Shown piece after piece: positions 28,023 through 37,553 of a DNA stretch of 64,000 nt. Location: assembly GCF_003590835.1 (NCBI RefSeq), contig NZ_QYUQ01000002.1, positions 1,426,001 to 1,490,000 on the forward strand, in the 5' to 3' direction. The stretch is from Noviherbaspirillum sedimenti (GTDB lineage: Bacteria > Pseudomonadota > Gammaproteobacteria > Burkholderiales > Burkholderiaceae_D). The stretch's first letter is position 1. The number at the start of each line of letters is the position of its first letter. Both the position numbers and the translations under genes were made by a program. The notes under the pieces are model-generated. The model did not search any database. It saw nothing but the letters and a program-made list of their open reading frames with translations, and was not told where the DNA came from.

Positions 28023-28772
28023 CTAAATGACTTTGGCTTCGTTCTTCAGCTTGGCCACGAGCGTTGCCACATCCGGTACGATGATGCCGGCGGAGCGCTT
28101 GGCCGGCTCGACCACTTTCAGGGTCTTCAGGCGCGGCGAAACATCGACGCCCAGGTCGGCCGGCTTGACCACCTCCAGCGTCTTCTTCTTGGCCTTCATG
28201 ATGTTGGGCAAGGTCACGTAGCGCGGCTCATTCAGGCGCAAGTCCGTGGTGACGATGGCCGGCAGCGCCAGCGAGACGGTTTCCAGGCCGCCATCGACTT
28301 CGCGGGTCACCACGGCCTTGTCGCCGTCGATGACGACCTTGGAAGCAAAGGTGGCTTGCCCCCAGCCCAGCAGGGCGGCGAGCATCTGGCCGGTCTGGTT
28401 ATTGTCGTCATCGATGGCTTGCTTGCCAAGAATGATCAGTTGCGGCTGCTCGCGGTCGGCCAGGGCTTTCAAGAGCTTGGCCACCGCCAGCGGCTGAAGT
28501 TCGGCATCGGTTTCCACCAGGATGGCGCGGTCGGCGCCAATCGCCATGGCGGTGCGCAAGGTTTCCTGGCACTGGGTCACGCCGCAGGAAACGGCGACGA
28601 CTTCGGTGGCGGTGCCGGCTTCTTTCAGGCGCATGGCTTCCTCGACGGCGATTTCATCGAAGGGATTCATGCTCATCTTGACGTTGGCGAGTTCGACGCC
28701 CGAACCATCGGACTTGACGCGCACCTTGACGTTGTAATCGACCACGCGCTTGACTGGAACGAGAATTTTCAT
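28023..28772 (-). CDS. etfB: electron transfer flavoprotein beta subunit
   Basis: The 249-residue protein begins [20 protein letters not shown] and has the conserved [36 protein letters not shown] (AMP-binding region) and [15 protein letters not shown], the recognition loop that contacts partner dehydrogenases. It pairs with EtfA. AGGAG lies eight bases before the ATG. An intrinsic terminator ends immediately upstream of that site, so its transcription raises a question discussed in the findings. Confidence 0.95.
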   Translation of the reverse strand: MKILVPVKRVVDYNVKVRVKSDGSGVELANVKMSMNPFDEIAVEEAMRLKEAGTATEVVAVSCGVTQCQETLRTAMAIGADRAILVETDAELQPLAVAKLLKALADREQPQLIILGKQAIDDDNNQTGQMLAALLGWGQATFASKVVIDGDKAVVTREVDGGLETVSLALPAIVTTDLRLNEPRYVTLPNIMKAKKKTLEVVKPADLGVDVSPRLKTLKVVEPAKRSAGIIVPDVATLVAKLKNEAKVI

Positions 28773-28786
28773 GTGACACTCCTGCG

Positions 28787-28817
28787 AATAAAAAGGCGGA
28801 CCACTTGAGTGGCCCGC
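28787..28817 (-). terminator. intrinsic terminator downstream of pntB
   Basis: On the minus strand GCGGGCCACT and AGTGGTCCGC form a 9-10 bp stem with a tiny loop (one G-U pair), followed by CTTTTTATT. It ends the pnt transcript, yet it lies only about 14 bases before the etfB start codon. Confidence 0.8.
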
Positions 28818-28880
28818 TAAAGCACCCCAAAGGAGAAGGGATGAGAGACATCGGTTTCCTGCATCAAATTTTGTTCCGGA

Positions 28881-30344
28881 CTACTCGACGGCCTTGACCA
28901 TATCTTCGATGACTTTCTTGGCATCGCCAAACACCATCATGGTCTTGTCCATGTAAAACAATTCATTGTCCAGGCCCGCATAGCCCGCCGCCATCGAGCG
29001 CTTGTTGACGATCACGGTCTTGGCCTTGAACGCTTCCAGGATCGGCATGCCGGCAATGGGCGACTTCGGGTCTTTCGCCGCCGGATTGACCACGTCGTTG
29101 GCGCCCAGGACCAGCACCACGTCGGCCTGGCTAAATTCGCTGTTGATGTCTTCCATCTCGAACACCTGGTCGTACGGCACTTCGGCTTCGGCCAAGAGCA
29201 CATTCATGTGCCCCGGCATGCGCCCGGCCACCGGGTGGATCGCATACTTGACGGTGACGCCCTTGTGGGTGAGCTTCTCGGTCAATTCCTTCAAGGCATG
29301 CTGGGCGCGCGCCACCGCCAGGCCATAGCCGGGAACGATGATGACGGTTTCCGCATTGCCCATCAGGAAGGCCGCATCGTCGGCCGAGCCGGACTTGACC
29401 GGGCGCTGCGCCTGCGCGCCACCCGTGCTGGCGGCTGCCGCATCGCCGCCAAAGCCGCCCAGGATCACGTTGAAGAACGACCGGTTCATGGCCTTGCACA
29501 TGATGTACGACAGGATCGCACCGCTTGACCCCACCAGCGAGCCGGCAATGATCAGCATGGCGTTGTTCAGCGAAAAGCCGATGCCGGCCGCCGCCCAGCC
29601 CGAATAGCTGTTCAGCATCGACACCACCACCGGCATGTCGGCGCCGCCGATGGGGATGATGATCAGCACGCCCAGTACGAAGGCAATCGCCGCCATGATC
29701 AGGAATGGCGTCCAGGCCGGCTCCAGGCCCGGGGCGAAACAGAAGGTCAGGCCCAGGATCACCATCGCCAGCGCCAGGATCAGGTTGAGGATGTGCTGGC
29801 CCTTGAAACTGACCGGCGCGCCCTGGAACAGGCGGAACTTGTATTTCCCCGACAGCTTGCCGAAGGCAATCACCGACCCCGAGAAAGTCACCGCGCCGAC
29901 GAAAGTGCCGATGAACAGTTCCAGGCGGTTACCGAAGGGAATCGGTGCATCGCGCGACGTGATGCTGAATACCCAGGGTTCGGCCACCACGGCCACCGCA
30001 ATGCACACCGCGGCAAGACCGATCAGCGAATGCATCGCCGCCACCAGTTCCGGCATCTTGGTCATCTCGACCCGTTTTGCCAGGGTGGCGCCAATGCCGC
30101 CGCCAACCAGCACGCCGGCCAGCACCAGGCCAAAGCCCAGGCTGCCGTTGCTGGCTTCTCCCTGCAGCTTGACGATCAGGGCGAGCGTGGTCACGGTGGC
30201 GATCGCCATGCCGCTCATGCCAAAGGCGTTGCCCCGCCGCGCCGAGGCGGGATGCGACAAGCCCTTCAGGGCCTGGATGAAACAGACCGAAGCGACCAGA
30301 TAGAACAGCGTCACCAGGTTCATGCTGACAAAGGCCATGTTCAT
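28881..30344 (-). CDS. pntB: NAD(P) transhydrogenase beta subunit
   Basis: The 487-residue protein has about nine membrane helices, then a C-terminal NADP(H)-binding Rossmann domain ([48 protein letters not shown]; ending [14 protein letters not shown]). It couples hydride transfer between NADH and NADP to proton translocation. ATG 30344 has GGGAG seven bases upstream and overlaps the pntAB stop by four bases (ATGA), so translation is coupled. Its last 40 codons are duplicated at 25750-25875. Confidence 0.95.
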   Translation of the reverse strand: MNMAFVSMNLVTLFYLVASVCFIQALKGLSHPASARRGNAFGMSGMAIATVTTLALIVKLQGEASNGSLGFGLVLAGVLVGGGIGATLAKRVEMTKMPELVAAMHSLIGLAAVCIAVAVVAEPWVFSITSRDAPIPFGNRLELFIGTFVGAVTFSGSVIAFGKLSGKYKFRLFQGAPVSFKGQHILNLILALAMVILGLTFCFAPGLEPAWTPFLIMAAIAFVLGVLIIIPIGGADMPVVVSMLNSYSGWAAAGIGFSLNNAMLIIAGSLVGSSGAILSYIMCKAMNRSFFNVILGGFGGDAAAASTGGAQAQRPVKSGSADDAAFLMGNAETVIIVPGYGLAVARAQHALKELTEKLTHKGVTVKYAIHPVAGRMPGHMNVLLAEAEVPYDQVFEMEDINSEFSQADVVLVLGANDVVNPAAKDPKSPIAGMPILEAFKAKTVIVNKRSMAAGYAGLDNELFYMDKTMMVFGDAKKVIEDMVKAVE

Positions 30345-30688
30345 GCTGGGCTCCCTTCCTTGGCCAGGGCCGGGGCACCGGCCGGCTTCTGGACCGCCTT
30401 CGGCTCTTTCTTGCGGAACATTTCCAGCATGCGCTGGGTCACCAGGAAGCCGCCGAAGACGTTGACGGCCGCCAGGGCCACGGCCAGCGTGCCCATGGCC
30501 TGGCCGACCAGGCCTTCGGTCAGACCCGCCGCCAGCATGGCGCCGACGATGATGATGGCGGAAATGGCATTGGTGACGGCCATCAAAGGCGTATGCAGCG
30601 CCGGGGTGACGGTCCAGACCACGTGGTAGCCGACGTAGATGGCCAGCACGAAGATGATGAGGTTGATGAGGGTATGGCTGACTTCCAT
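30341..30688 (-). CDS. pntAB: NAD(P) transhydrogenase alpha subunit part 2
   Basis: The 115-residue membrane protein has three or four helices ([52 protein letters not shown]) and a basic C-terminal tail ([13 protein letters not shown]). It is the membrane portion that in E. coli is fused to PntA. It lies between pntAA and pntB, with GGAG before its start. Confidence 0.93.
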   Translation of the reverse strand: MEVSHTLINLIIFVLAIYVGYHVVWTVTPALHTPLMAVTNAISAIIIVGAMLAAGLTEGLVGQAMGTLAVALAAVNVFGGFLVTQRMLEMFRKKEPKAVQKPAGAPALAKEGSPA

Positions 30689-30700
30689 GGGATTCTCCGT

Positions 30701-31819
30701 TCAGGCTGCCTTGCGTAAGGATTGACCGCCGCTGCACAGGAGCGTGGCGGCAATGATTTCATCGTCCTGGGGAATGGCCAGTTGCCCTTCCTTGTCGATG
30801 ATGAGCTTCAAAAAGTCCAGCACATTGCGGGCATACAGGGCCGAGGCATCGGCTGCCACCAGGCAAGCCAGGTTGGCTTCACCGATGATGTGCACGCCAT
30901 GGCGGGTGACCGTCTTGCCCAGTTCGGACAGGGGGCAATTGCCGCCCTGCTCGACAGCCATGTCGACGATGACCGAACCCGGCTTCATGGCCTTGACCGT
31001 GTCTTCGCCGATCAGGATGGGCGCCTTGCGGCCGGGAATCAGGGCGGTGGTGATGATGATGTCGGCCTGGGCTGCGCGCGCATGGACGAGCTCGGCCTGG
31101 CGCGCCAGCCAGGCGGGTGGCATGGGCCGCGCATAGCCGCCCACGCCTTTGGCGATTTCACGCTCTTCCTCGGTGAGGTAAGGCACGTCGATGAATTTGG
31201 CGCCGAGCGACTCGACCTGTTCCTTGACGGGCGGGCGCACGTCGGAGGCTTCGATCACGGCGCCCAGGCGCTTGGCGGTGGCGATCGCCTGCAGGCCAGC
31301 CACGCCCACGCCCATGATCAGCACGCGCGCCGCCTTGACGGTGCCGGCGGCGGTCATCAGCATGGGCATGAAGCGCTGGTAGGTGTTGGCAGCCAGCATG
31401 ACGGCCTTGTAGCCGGCGATATTGGCCTGGGAAGACAACACGTCGAGCGACTGTGCGCGGGTGATGCGGGGCGCGGCTTCCAGGGCGAAGGCGGTCAGGC
31501 CGGCCGCGGCCATGGCAGCGGTGTTGTCGGCGTCGAAGGGGTTGAGCATGCCGATGACGACCGTACCCGGGGCCATCAGGGCGCGCTCGTCAACAGAAGG
31601 GGCGCGCACCTTGAGCACCATGGCGCAGGCGAAGGCTTGCGCTGCTGTGCCGATGGTGGCGCCGGCGGCCACGTAGGCGTCATCGGGGATGCTGGCCGCC
31701 AGGCCTGCGCCGGCTTGCACGATGATGGCGTGTTTGGCCGCCAGCTTCTTGACGGTTTCGGGCGTCGCCGCAACCCGGGTTTCCCCGGGCCGCGTCTCGG
31801 CGGGTATGCCAATTCTCAT
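30701..31819 (-). CDS. pntAA: NAD(P) transhydrogenase alpha subunit part 1
   Basis: The 372-residue soluble NAD(H)-binding domain starts MRIGIPAETRPGETRVAATP and has the alanine dehydrogenase-like fold, with VLIMGVGVAGLQAIATAKRL as the nucleotide-binding loop and VIVDMAVEQGGNCP. The membrane helices are absent, as expected for the split alpha subunit of many proteobacteria. AAGGAG precedes the start. The gene order pntAA-pntAB-pntB is preserved. Confidence 0.95.
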   Translation of the reverse strand: MRIGIPAETRPGETRVAATPETVKKLAAKHAIIVQAGAGLAASIPDDAYVAAGATIGTAAQAFACAMVLKVRAPSVDERALMAPGTVVIGMLNPFDADNTAAMAAAGLTAFALEAAPRITRAQSLDVLSSQANIAGYKAVMLAANTYQRFMPMLMTAAGTVKAARVLIMGVGVAGLQAIATAKRLGAVIEASDVRPPVKEQVESLGAKFIDVPYLTEEEREIAKGVGGYARPMPPAWLARQAELVHARAAQADIIITTALIPGRKAPILIGEDTVKAMKPGSVIVDMAVEQGGNCPLSELGKTVTRHGVHIIGEANLACLVAADASALYARNVLDFLKLIIDKEGQLAIPQDDEIIAATLLCSGGQSLRKAA

Positions 31820-31863
31820 TTGACTACTCCTTCACTGATATTTGATCTCATTGTGCTGCACCC

Positions 31864-34800
31864 TTAATTCGCAAGTTCCAGGAGCAGATCCTTTGCCGCG
31901 ACCACCGCGCCTGCCTGCACATGGACCTTGTCCACGACCGCGTCGCGCTCGGCGCGCAGCACGGTTTCCATCTTCATTGCCTCCAGCGACAGCAGCGGGT
32001 CGCCCTTCTTCACCTGCTGCCCCGGCTTTGCCGCCACCATCACCACCATGCCCGGCATCGGTGCGCCCACATGGCGCGGATTGCCGTCTTGCGCCTGCAG
32101 CTGACCTGCCTTCTGCGCCGCACCGGCACGCGCCACGCGGATCAGGCGGGATTGGCCGTTCAGCTCGAAAAACAGCTTGTTTTCCGCTTCATCCTCAAGC
32201 TCCGCCTGCCCAAGCAAACGGATCACCAGCGTCTTGCCCTGGTCGATATCGACTGCGATCTCACGGTTTTCCGGCAAACCACCGAAGAACACCGGCGTCG
32301 GCAGCACGCTCACGTCGCCATATTCCTCCCGGTGCGTTGCATATTCGCAGAACACTTTCGGGTACATCAGCCAGGACGCCAGCTCTTGCTCGCTGAGGCT
32401 GCGCCCCACCTTTTGCTCCGCTTCCGCCCTGGCCTGCGCCAGATCGACCGGCGGCAAACTCGCTCCCGGCCGCCCATCCAACGGCTTTTCTCCCTTCAAT
32501 ACCTTCCTTTCCAGATCTTTCGGGAAGCCGTCCGGAGGAAAACCCAGCTCGCCCCGGAACAGTGAAATCACCGATTCCGGAAAGGCGATTTCCTTCTCCG
32601 GGTTCCGTACGTCTTCCGGTGTCAGGTCGTTGGCCACCATGAACAGCGCCATGTCGCCCACCACCTTGGACGTCGGCGTGACCTTCACGATATCGCCGAA
32701 CAAGCGGTTCACGTCCGCATACGCCTGCGCGACCTCGCCCCAGCGGTGCGCGATGCCCATCGCCCGCGCCTGCTCGCGCAGGTTGGTGTACTGCCCGCCC
32801 GGCATTTCATGCCGGTACACGTCCGAGGTGCCGGAACGGATATCGGCTTCGAACGGCGCATAGGCGCGACGCACCCCTTCCCAGTATTGCGATATGGCAA
32901 ACAGCGCATTCCGGTCCAGGCCGGGATCGCGGGCGCTGCCTGCCAGCGCGGCGGCAATCGACCCCAGGTTCGGCTGCGACGTCAGCCCGCTCATCGCATC
33001 CATCGCGCCATCGACCGCGTCGCAGCCGGCATCGATCGCAGCCAGCACGGAAGCGGCGGCAATGCCACTGGTGTCGTGGGTATGGAAGTGGATCGGCAGG
33101 CCGACTTCTCCCTTGAGCGCCTGGATCAGTGCCCGGGCCGCGGCCGGCTTGCATACCCCGGCCATGTCCTTGATGCCGATGATGTTCGCGCCGGCTTTCT
33201 CCAGCTCTTTCGCCATCGCGACGTAGTACTTCAAGTCATACTTCGGCCGGGCGGGATCGAGCAAGTCGCCGGTATAGCAGATCGCCGCCTCGCACAGCGC
33301 GCCGGTGTCGCGCACTGCATCGATGGCGACCCGCATGTTGTCGACGCTGTTGAGCGAATCGAACACCCGGAACAGGTCGATGCCGCCTTTGGCCGCCTGC
33401 TCGACGAAGTGCTTCACCACGTTGTCCGGATAATTGGTGTAGCCAACCGCATTGGACGCGCGCAGCAGCATCTGGAACAAGATATTCGGCACCTGCTCGC
33501 GGAGGCGCGCCAGGCGCTCCCACGGGTCTTCCTTCAGGAAGCGCATCGCGACATCGAAGGTGGCGCCGCCCCAGCATTCCAGCGAGAACAGATTGGGCAG
33601 CATCCCTGCATAGTAGGGAGCGATCGCGGTCATGTCGGCGGTACGCATGCGGGTCGCGAACAGCGACTGGTGCGCATCGCGCATCGTGGTATCGGTCAGC
33701 AAGACCCGTTTCTCTTCCTTCATCCACTGCGCGAATTTCTCGGCGCCCAGTTCCCGCAGTTTGTCACGCGTGCCGGTCGCAATTGCCTGTTGGGTTGCAA
33801 CAGGCAATTGCGGTGGCAGCAGGCCTGCAGCAATCGGCTGCCGGCCCTGCATTTCCGGGTTGCCGTTGACGGTCACTTCACCGATGAAGCGCAACAGGCG
33901 CGTGGCGCGGTCGCGGCGCTTTTCGAACCGGGTCAGTTCCGGCGTGGCATCGATGAAGCGGGTGGTACATTCGCCGGACAAAAACAGCGGGTGGTTGATG
34001 ACGTTTTCCAGGAACGGCAGGTTGCTGGACACGCCGCGGATGCGGAATTCCCGCAACGCCCGGTCCATGCGCGCGGCAGCTTCCCCGGCCGTCGGCGCCC
34101 AGGCGATCACCTTCACCAGGAGCGAATCGTAGTACGGGGTGATCACCGCACCGGAATAGGCGGTGCCGCCGTCGAGGCGAATGCCGAAACCTGACGCGCT
34201 GCGGTACGCGGTGATGCGGCCGTAGTCAGGCGTGAAGTTGTTTTCCGGGTCTTCGGTGGTGATCCGGCATTGCAGCGCATGGCCGTTCAGGCGGATGCCG
34301 GCCTGCGCCGGCACGCCTGCCGGATGCGGCTGGCCTTCACCGATTGCCGCGCCTTCGGTGATGCGGATCTGCGCCTTGACGATATCGATGCCGGTCACCT
34401 GCTCGGTCACCGTGTGTTCGACCTGAATGCGTGGATTCACCTCAATAAAATAGAAGGCGCCGGTATCGGCATCCATCAGGAATTCGACGGTGCCCGCATG
34501 GGTATAGTTGACCGCCCGGCCCAGGCGCAGCGCTGCGTCGCACAGCGATTGCCTAGTGGTATCGTCGAGATACGGGGCGGGCGCGCGCTCCACCACTTTC
34601 TGGTTGCGCCGCTGCACCGAGCAGTCGCGCTCGTACAGGTGCACCAGGTTGCCATGAGTGTCCCCCAAGAGCTGGACTTCGACATGGCGCGCGCGCTGCA
34701 CCAGCTTTTCCAGGTACATTTCGTCATTGCCAAAGGCGGCTGCCGCTTCGCGGCGGGCGACGTCAAGCTGGCTAGCCAGGTCGGCTTCCGATTCGATCAC

Positions 34801-35340
34801 GCGCATGCCGCGCCCGCCGCCACCCCAGCTGGCCTTGAGCATCAGCGGGTAACCGACGTCCCGGGCCATCGCCTGCACCTGGTCGAGATCGCGCGGCAGC
34901 GGCGTGGTGGCCGGCATCACCGGCACACCGGCTGCAAGCGCCGCGTTGCGTGCGGCGACCTTGTTGCCGAGGGTGCGCATCACGTCCGGCCGCGGCCCAA
35001 TGAACAGGATGCCATTCCTGGCGCAGGCATCGGCGAAATCAGGATTCTCCGACAGGAAGCCATAGCCAGGGTGGATCGCATCGACCTGCGCTTCTTTCGC
35101 GATACGCAGGATATCGTCGATGTCCAGGTAGGCGGCAATCGGCTTCTTGCCTGCCCCCACCAAGTAGCTCTCGTCAGCCTTGAAGCGGTGCAGCGCGAAG
35201 CGGTCTTCGGCGGCGTAGATTGCGACGGTGCGGATGCCAAGTTCGGCCGAGGCGCGCATCACGCGGATCGCGATCTCAGAACGGTTGGCCACAAGGAGCT
35301 TTTTAATCTGGCGTGGCATGTTACCGAAAATGGTGCTCAT
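31864..35340 (-). CDS. pyc: pyruvate carboxylase
   Basis: The 1158-residue protein has an N-terminal biotin carboxylase (about 8-460; LLVANRSEIAIRVMRA, the ATP-grasp loop ASWGGGGRGMRV, FIEVNPRIQVEHTVTEQVTG), a carboxyltransferase (about 540-810; LLTDTTMRDAHQSLFATRMR, the metal ligands in PIHFHTHDTSG, ECWGGATFDVAMRF) and a C-terminal biotinyl domain with Lys in LLSLEAMKMETV. It makes oxaloacetate from pyruvate to refill the citric acid cycle. The start codon lacks a clear Shine-Dalgarno. A terminator lies just upstream, isolating it from the SDR operon. Confidence 0.95.
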   Translation of the reverse strand: MSTIFGNMPRQIKKLLVANRSEIAIRVMRASAELGIRTVAIYAAEDRFALHRFKADESYLVGAGKKPIAAYLDIDDILRIAKEAQVDAIHPGYGFLSENPDFADACARNGILFIGPRPDVMRTLGNKVAARNAALAAGVPVMPATTPLPRDLDQVQAMARDVGYPLMLKASWGGGGRGMRVIESEADLASQLDVARREAAAAFGNDEMYLEKLVQRARHVEVQLLGDTHGNLVHLYERDCSVQRRNQKVVERAPAPYLDDTTRQSLCDAALRLGRAVNYTHAGTVEFLMDADTGAFYFIEVNPRIQVEHTVTEQVTGIDIVKAQIRITEGAAIGEGQPHPAGVPAQAGIRLNGHALQCRITTEDPENNFTPDYGRITAYRSASGFGIRLDGGTAYSGAVITPYYDSLLVKVIAWAPTAGEAAARMDRALREFRIRGVSSNLPFLENVINHPLFLSGECTTRFIDATPELTRFEKRRDRATRLLRFIGEVTVNGNPEMQGRQPIAAGLLPPQLPVATQQAIATGTRDKLRELGAEKFAQWMKEEKRVLLTDTTMRDAHQSLFATRMRTADMTAIAPYYAGMLPNLFSLECWGGATFDVAMRFLKEDPWERLARLREQVPNILFQMLLRASNAVGYTNYPDNVVKHFVEQAAKGGIDLFRVFDSLNSVDNMRVAIDAVRDTGALCEAAICYTGDLLDPARPKYDLKYYVAMAKELEKAGANIIGIKDMAGVCKPAAARALIQALKGEVGLPIHFHTHDTSGIAAASVLAAIDAGCDAVDGAMDAMSGLTSQPNLGSIAAALAGSARDPGLDRNALFAISQYWEGVRRAYAPFEADIRSGTSDVYRHEMPGGQYTNLREQARAMGIAHRWGEVAQAYADVNRLFGDIVKVTPTSKVVGDMALFMVANDLTPEDVRNPEKEIAFPESVISLFRGELGFPPDGFPKDLERKVLKGEKPLDGRPGASLPPVDLAQARAEAEQKVGRSLSEQELASWLMYPKVFCEYATHREEYGDVSVLPTPVFFGGLPENREIAVDIDQGKTLVIRLLGQAELEDEAENKLFFELNGQSRLIRVARAGAAQKAGQLQAQDGNPRHVGAPMPGMVVMVAAKPGQQVKKGDPLLSLEAMKMETVLRAERDAVVDKVHVQAGAVVAAKDLLLELAN

Positions 35341-35374
35341 GGTTCAGGATAAAAGGAGACTACTCATCACGATC

Positions 35375-35405
35375 GAGAAAAATCCCCCGCGACTATACGC
35401 GGGGG
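35375..35405 (-). terminator. intrinsic terminator upstream of pyc
   Basis: On the minus strand CCCCCGCG-TATAGT-CGCGGGGG is a perfect 8-bp GC-rich stem followed by ATTTTTCTC. It would end transcripts coming from the SDR/acyl-CoA dehydrogenase operon at 35566-39744 before they reach pyc. Confidence 0.85.
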
Positions 35406-35508
35406 GAAAACCCTTCCGAAGAAAGGAGGAGACATTCTTCGCGATCGATTGCAGCGATCGAGGGGCGAAGCGGGGAAAGGCCGCACGCGCTTGTTCTTCA
35501 AGTACGCA

Positions 35509-35539
35509 GTGAGCCGACCAGTTTTGATGAACGGCTCAC
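35509..35539. other. 8-bp inverted repeat with 15-nt loop
   Basis: GTGAGCCG and CGGCTCAC flank a 15-nt loop, 27 bp after the SDR stop codon. It may be a secondary transcript-end structure ahead of the stronger terminator at 35375-35405. Confidence 0.3.
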
Positions 35540-35565
35540 ACCCCAACTTGCCGCCTGTTCGCTTC

Positions 35566-36312
35566 TTAAAGTGAACTGACGAGGTGACCGCCATCGACTG
35601 CAATCACCGAACCAGTCATGTACTGCGACGCATCCGATGCAAGAAGCAACAGCGGCCCGTCCAGGTCTTCGAGCTTTCCGAGGCGGCGGAAAGGCACCCG
35701 TTTGATCAACGTCTGGCCGGCATCGCTCTGGAAAAAATCATGGTTCAGTTCGGTATCGAAATAGCCTGGCGCAAGCGCGTTGACCCGTATACGATCACGC
35801 GCCAAGTCCAACGCCATCGACTTCGTCAACTGAATCACACCTGCTTTCGATACTGCATAGGCAGAGAGTTGCCCCGCCTGCCGCAGGCCCAGGATAGAAG
35901 CGATATTGATGATACTGCCGCCAGTCGCTTTCATCTTTCTTGCGGCAGCCATCGCTACCAAGGCCGCTCCGCGCAGGTTGGTGCCGATCACGAAATCCCA
36001 GTCTTCCGGAGTTTGCGCAGCGAACGGCTTGCTCAGGGTCACGCCTGCATTATTGACCAGGATGTCAACCGCTTCGAGGGACCCGATAACCGCCTCGACC
36101 TTCGCAGGATCGGTTACATCCAGCGCGACGGCTTGCGCTGCCCCACCCGTATCGCGGATTTCCGCGACCAGTTTTTCGAGAGCGTCAACCCGCCGTGCGG
36201 CAACGACGACCTTTGCCCCAGCACGGGCGAGAACGCGAGCGAAGTGGGCGCCGAATCCGCTCGATGCGCCCGTGACAAGCGCGGTACGCCCTGCCAAATT
36301 GGCTGTCAGCAT
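35566..36312 (-). CDS. short-chain dehydrogenase/reductase
   Basis: The 248-residue classical SDR has the nucleotide-binding TGASSGFG (residues 15-22), NNAG, the catalytic Ser in NIASILG and YAVSK, and a C-terminal end GSVIAVDGGHLV. It probably oxidises a 3-hydroxyacyl-CoA or another alcohol in the same pathway as the neighbouring acyl-CoA dehydrogenases. AAAGGA precedes the start. It is the last gene of a minus-strand operon (ACAD, kinase, ACAD, SDR). Confidence 0.88.
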   Translation of the reverse strand: MLTANLAGRTALVTGASSGFGAHFARVLARAGAKVVVAARRVDALEKLVAEIRDTGGAAQAVALDVTDPAKVEAVIGSLEAVDILVNNAGVTLSKPFAAQTPEDWDFVIGTNLRGAALVAMAAARKMKATGGSIINIASILGLRQAGQLSAYAVSKAGVIQLTKSMALDLARDRIRVNALAPGYFDTELNHDFFQSDAGQTLIKRVPFRRLGKLEDLDGPLLLLASDASQYMTGSVIAVDGGHLVSSL

Positions 36313-36338
36313 GGATTATCCTTTCAAAGAGATTTATG

Positions 36339-37532
36339 TCAGGCTTGTTTGGCTGTGCCAGCCGTGCTGTCCTTGTAGCGATGCTTGACGCCTTTCGCAA
36401 GCGACCAGCGATGCACCTCGGATGGGCCGTCATAAATGCGGAAGGCGCGAATCTCTCGGAACGCCTGCTCGACCACGGTATCCCGGGTCACCCCCATGCC
36501 GCCGAGCACCTGCACGCAGCGGTCCGCGACCCGGAACAGGGCTTCCGACACCGCCACCTTTGCCATGCTCGATTCAGCGGTGCCCAGGCTTCCCTGGTCC
36601 AGCACCGAGGCGCACCAGTCAATCATCAGTTCCGCCTGCTTCAGGTCGATCTCATTATCGGCAAGCATGAAACCGACGCCTTCATGGTCCACCAGCGGCT
36701 TGCCGAATGCATGGCGGGTACAGGCATAACGGGCAGCGATATCGTGCGCACGCTTGGCGGTACCCCACCAGCGCATGCAGTGGGTAAGGCGGGCGGGTGC
36801 AAGGCGTACCTGCGCATACTTGAATCCCTGGTCCACCTCTCCCAGAATCTGGCTGGCAGGCACCCGCACTTCATCCAGATTCATGACGGCATGGCCGCCC
36901 GGCATGGAATTGTCGATTGTGTCAAGGATGCGCTCGATACGGATGCCGGGTGTATCCATATCAACCAGGAACATGGTGGCATTCTCACCGGTCCTCGCCA
37001 TGATGATGCCGATTCCCGCCCCTTGCGCGCCGGTAATCAGCCATTTTCGGCCAGAGATGACCCAGTCATCGCCATGGCGGGTAGCCACGGTCTTCAGCAT
37101 GGACGGATCAGAACCCGCGCCGCCTTCGGGCTCCGTCATCAGGAATGCGGAGCGCACTGTTCCCGCAGCCAGCGGCCGCAGGAAACGCTGCTTCTGCTCG
37201 GCGGTCGCGACCCTCTCCAGCAAATGCATATTGCCTTCATCAGGCGCCATGACATTCATCGCTACCGGCCCCAGTGGCGAGTAGCCCGCCGCACGAAATA
37301 CCGTCGCGGTTTCCCTGTGGCTCAGGCCATGGCCGCCCCATTCCTCCGACAGCTGCGGCGCTATCAGGCCGGCCGCCTGCGCTTTGGCGCGCAGTTCGCG
37401 TACCAGATCTTCAGTCGGCCCGTGGCCATGGTTGCGCGGGTCCTTCTCGTACGGAATGACTTCCTCGAGGATGAATCTGGAAACTTTCTCTGCTAGTGCA
37501 CGCGCCCTTGCGCTGCTTTCAAACATATTCAT
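36339..37532 (-). CDS. acyl-CoA dehydrogenase, ACAD10/11-like
   Basis: The 397-residue flavoprotein has an N-terminal helical domain, FLMTEPEGGAGSDPSML in the middle strand domain, and a C-terminal domain with QVLGGMGVTRDTVVEQAFRE. The usual catalytic region reads RIYDGPSEVHRWSLA, with Asp where medium-chain enzymes have Glu; this is characteristic of the ACAD10/11 group that handles 4-hydroxyacyl-CoAs with a partner kinase. That partner type is encoded next door at 37554. The start has AAGGAAG upstream. Confidence 0.9.
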   Translation of the reverse strand: MNMFESSARARALAEKVSRFILEEVIPYEKDPRNHGHGPTEDLVRELRAKAQAAGLIAPQLSEEWGGHGLSHRETATVFRAAGYSPLGPVAMNVMAPDEGNMHLLERVATAEQKQRFLRPLAAGTVRSAFLMTEPEGGAGSDPSMLKTVATRHGDDWVISGRKWLITGAQGAGIGIIMARTGENATMFLVDMDTPGIRIERILDTIDNSMPGGHAVMNLDEVRVPASQILGEVDQGFKYAQVRLAPARLTHCMRWWGTAKRAHDIAARYACTRHAFGKPLVDHEGVGFMLADNEIDLKQAELMIDWCASVLDQGSLGTAESSMAKVAVSEALFRVADRCVQVLGGMGVTRDTVVEQAFREIRAFRIYDGPSEVHRWSLAKGVKHRYKDSTAGTAKQA

Positions 37533-37553
37533 GGGATTTCTTCCTTCGTTATG

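Noticed and set aside
30722..31867. 381-codon frame antisense to pntAA
   Set aside because: Gly/His-rich shadow with no start signal; pntAA is certain.
32746..34194. 482-codon frame antisense to pyruvate carboxylase
   Set aside because: His- and Arg-rich shadow of a conserved gene; no family similarity.
34270..35352. 360-codon frame antisense to the biotin carboxylase part
   Set aside because: Same reason: composition is that of a reverse-frame shadow.
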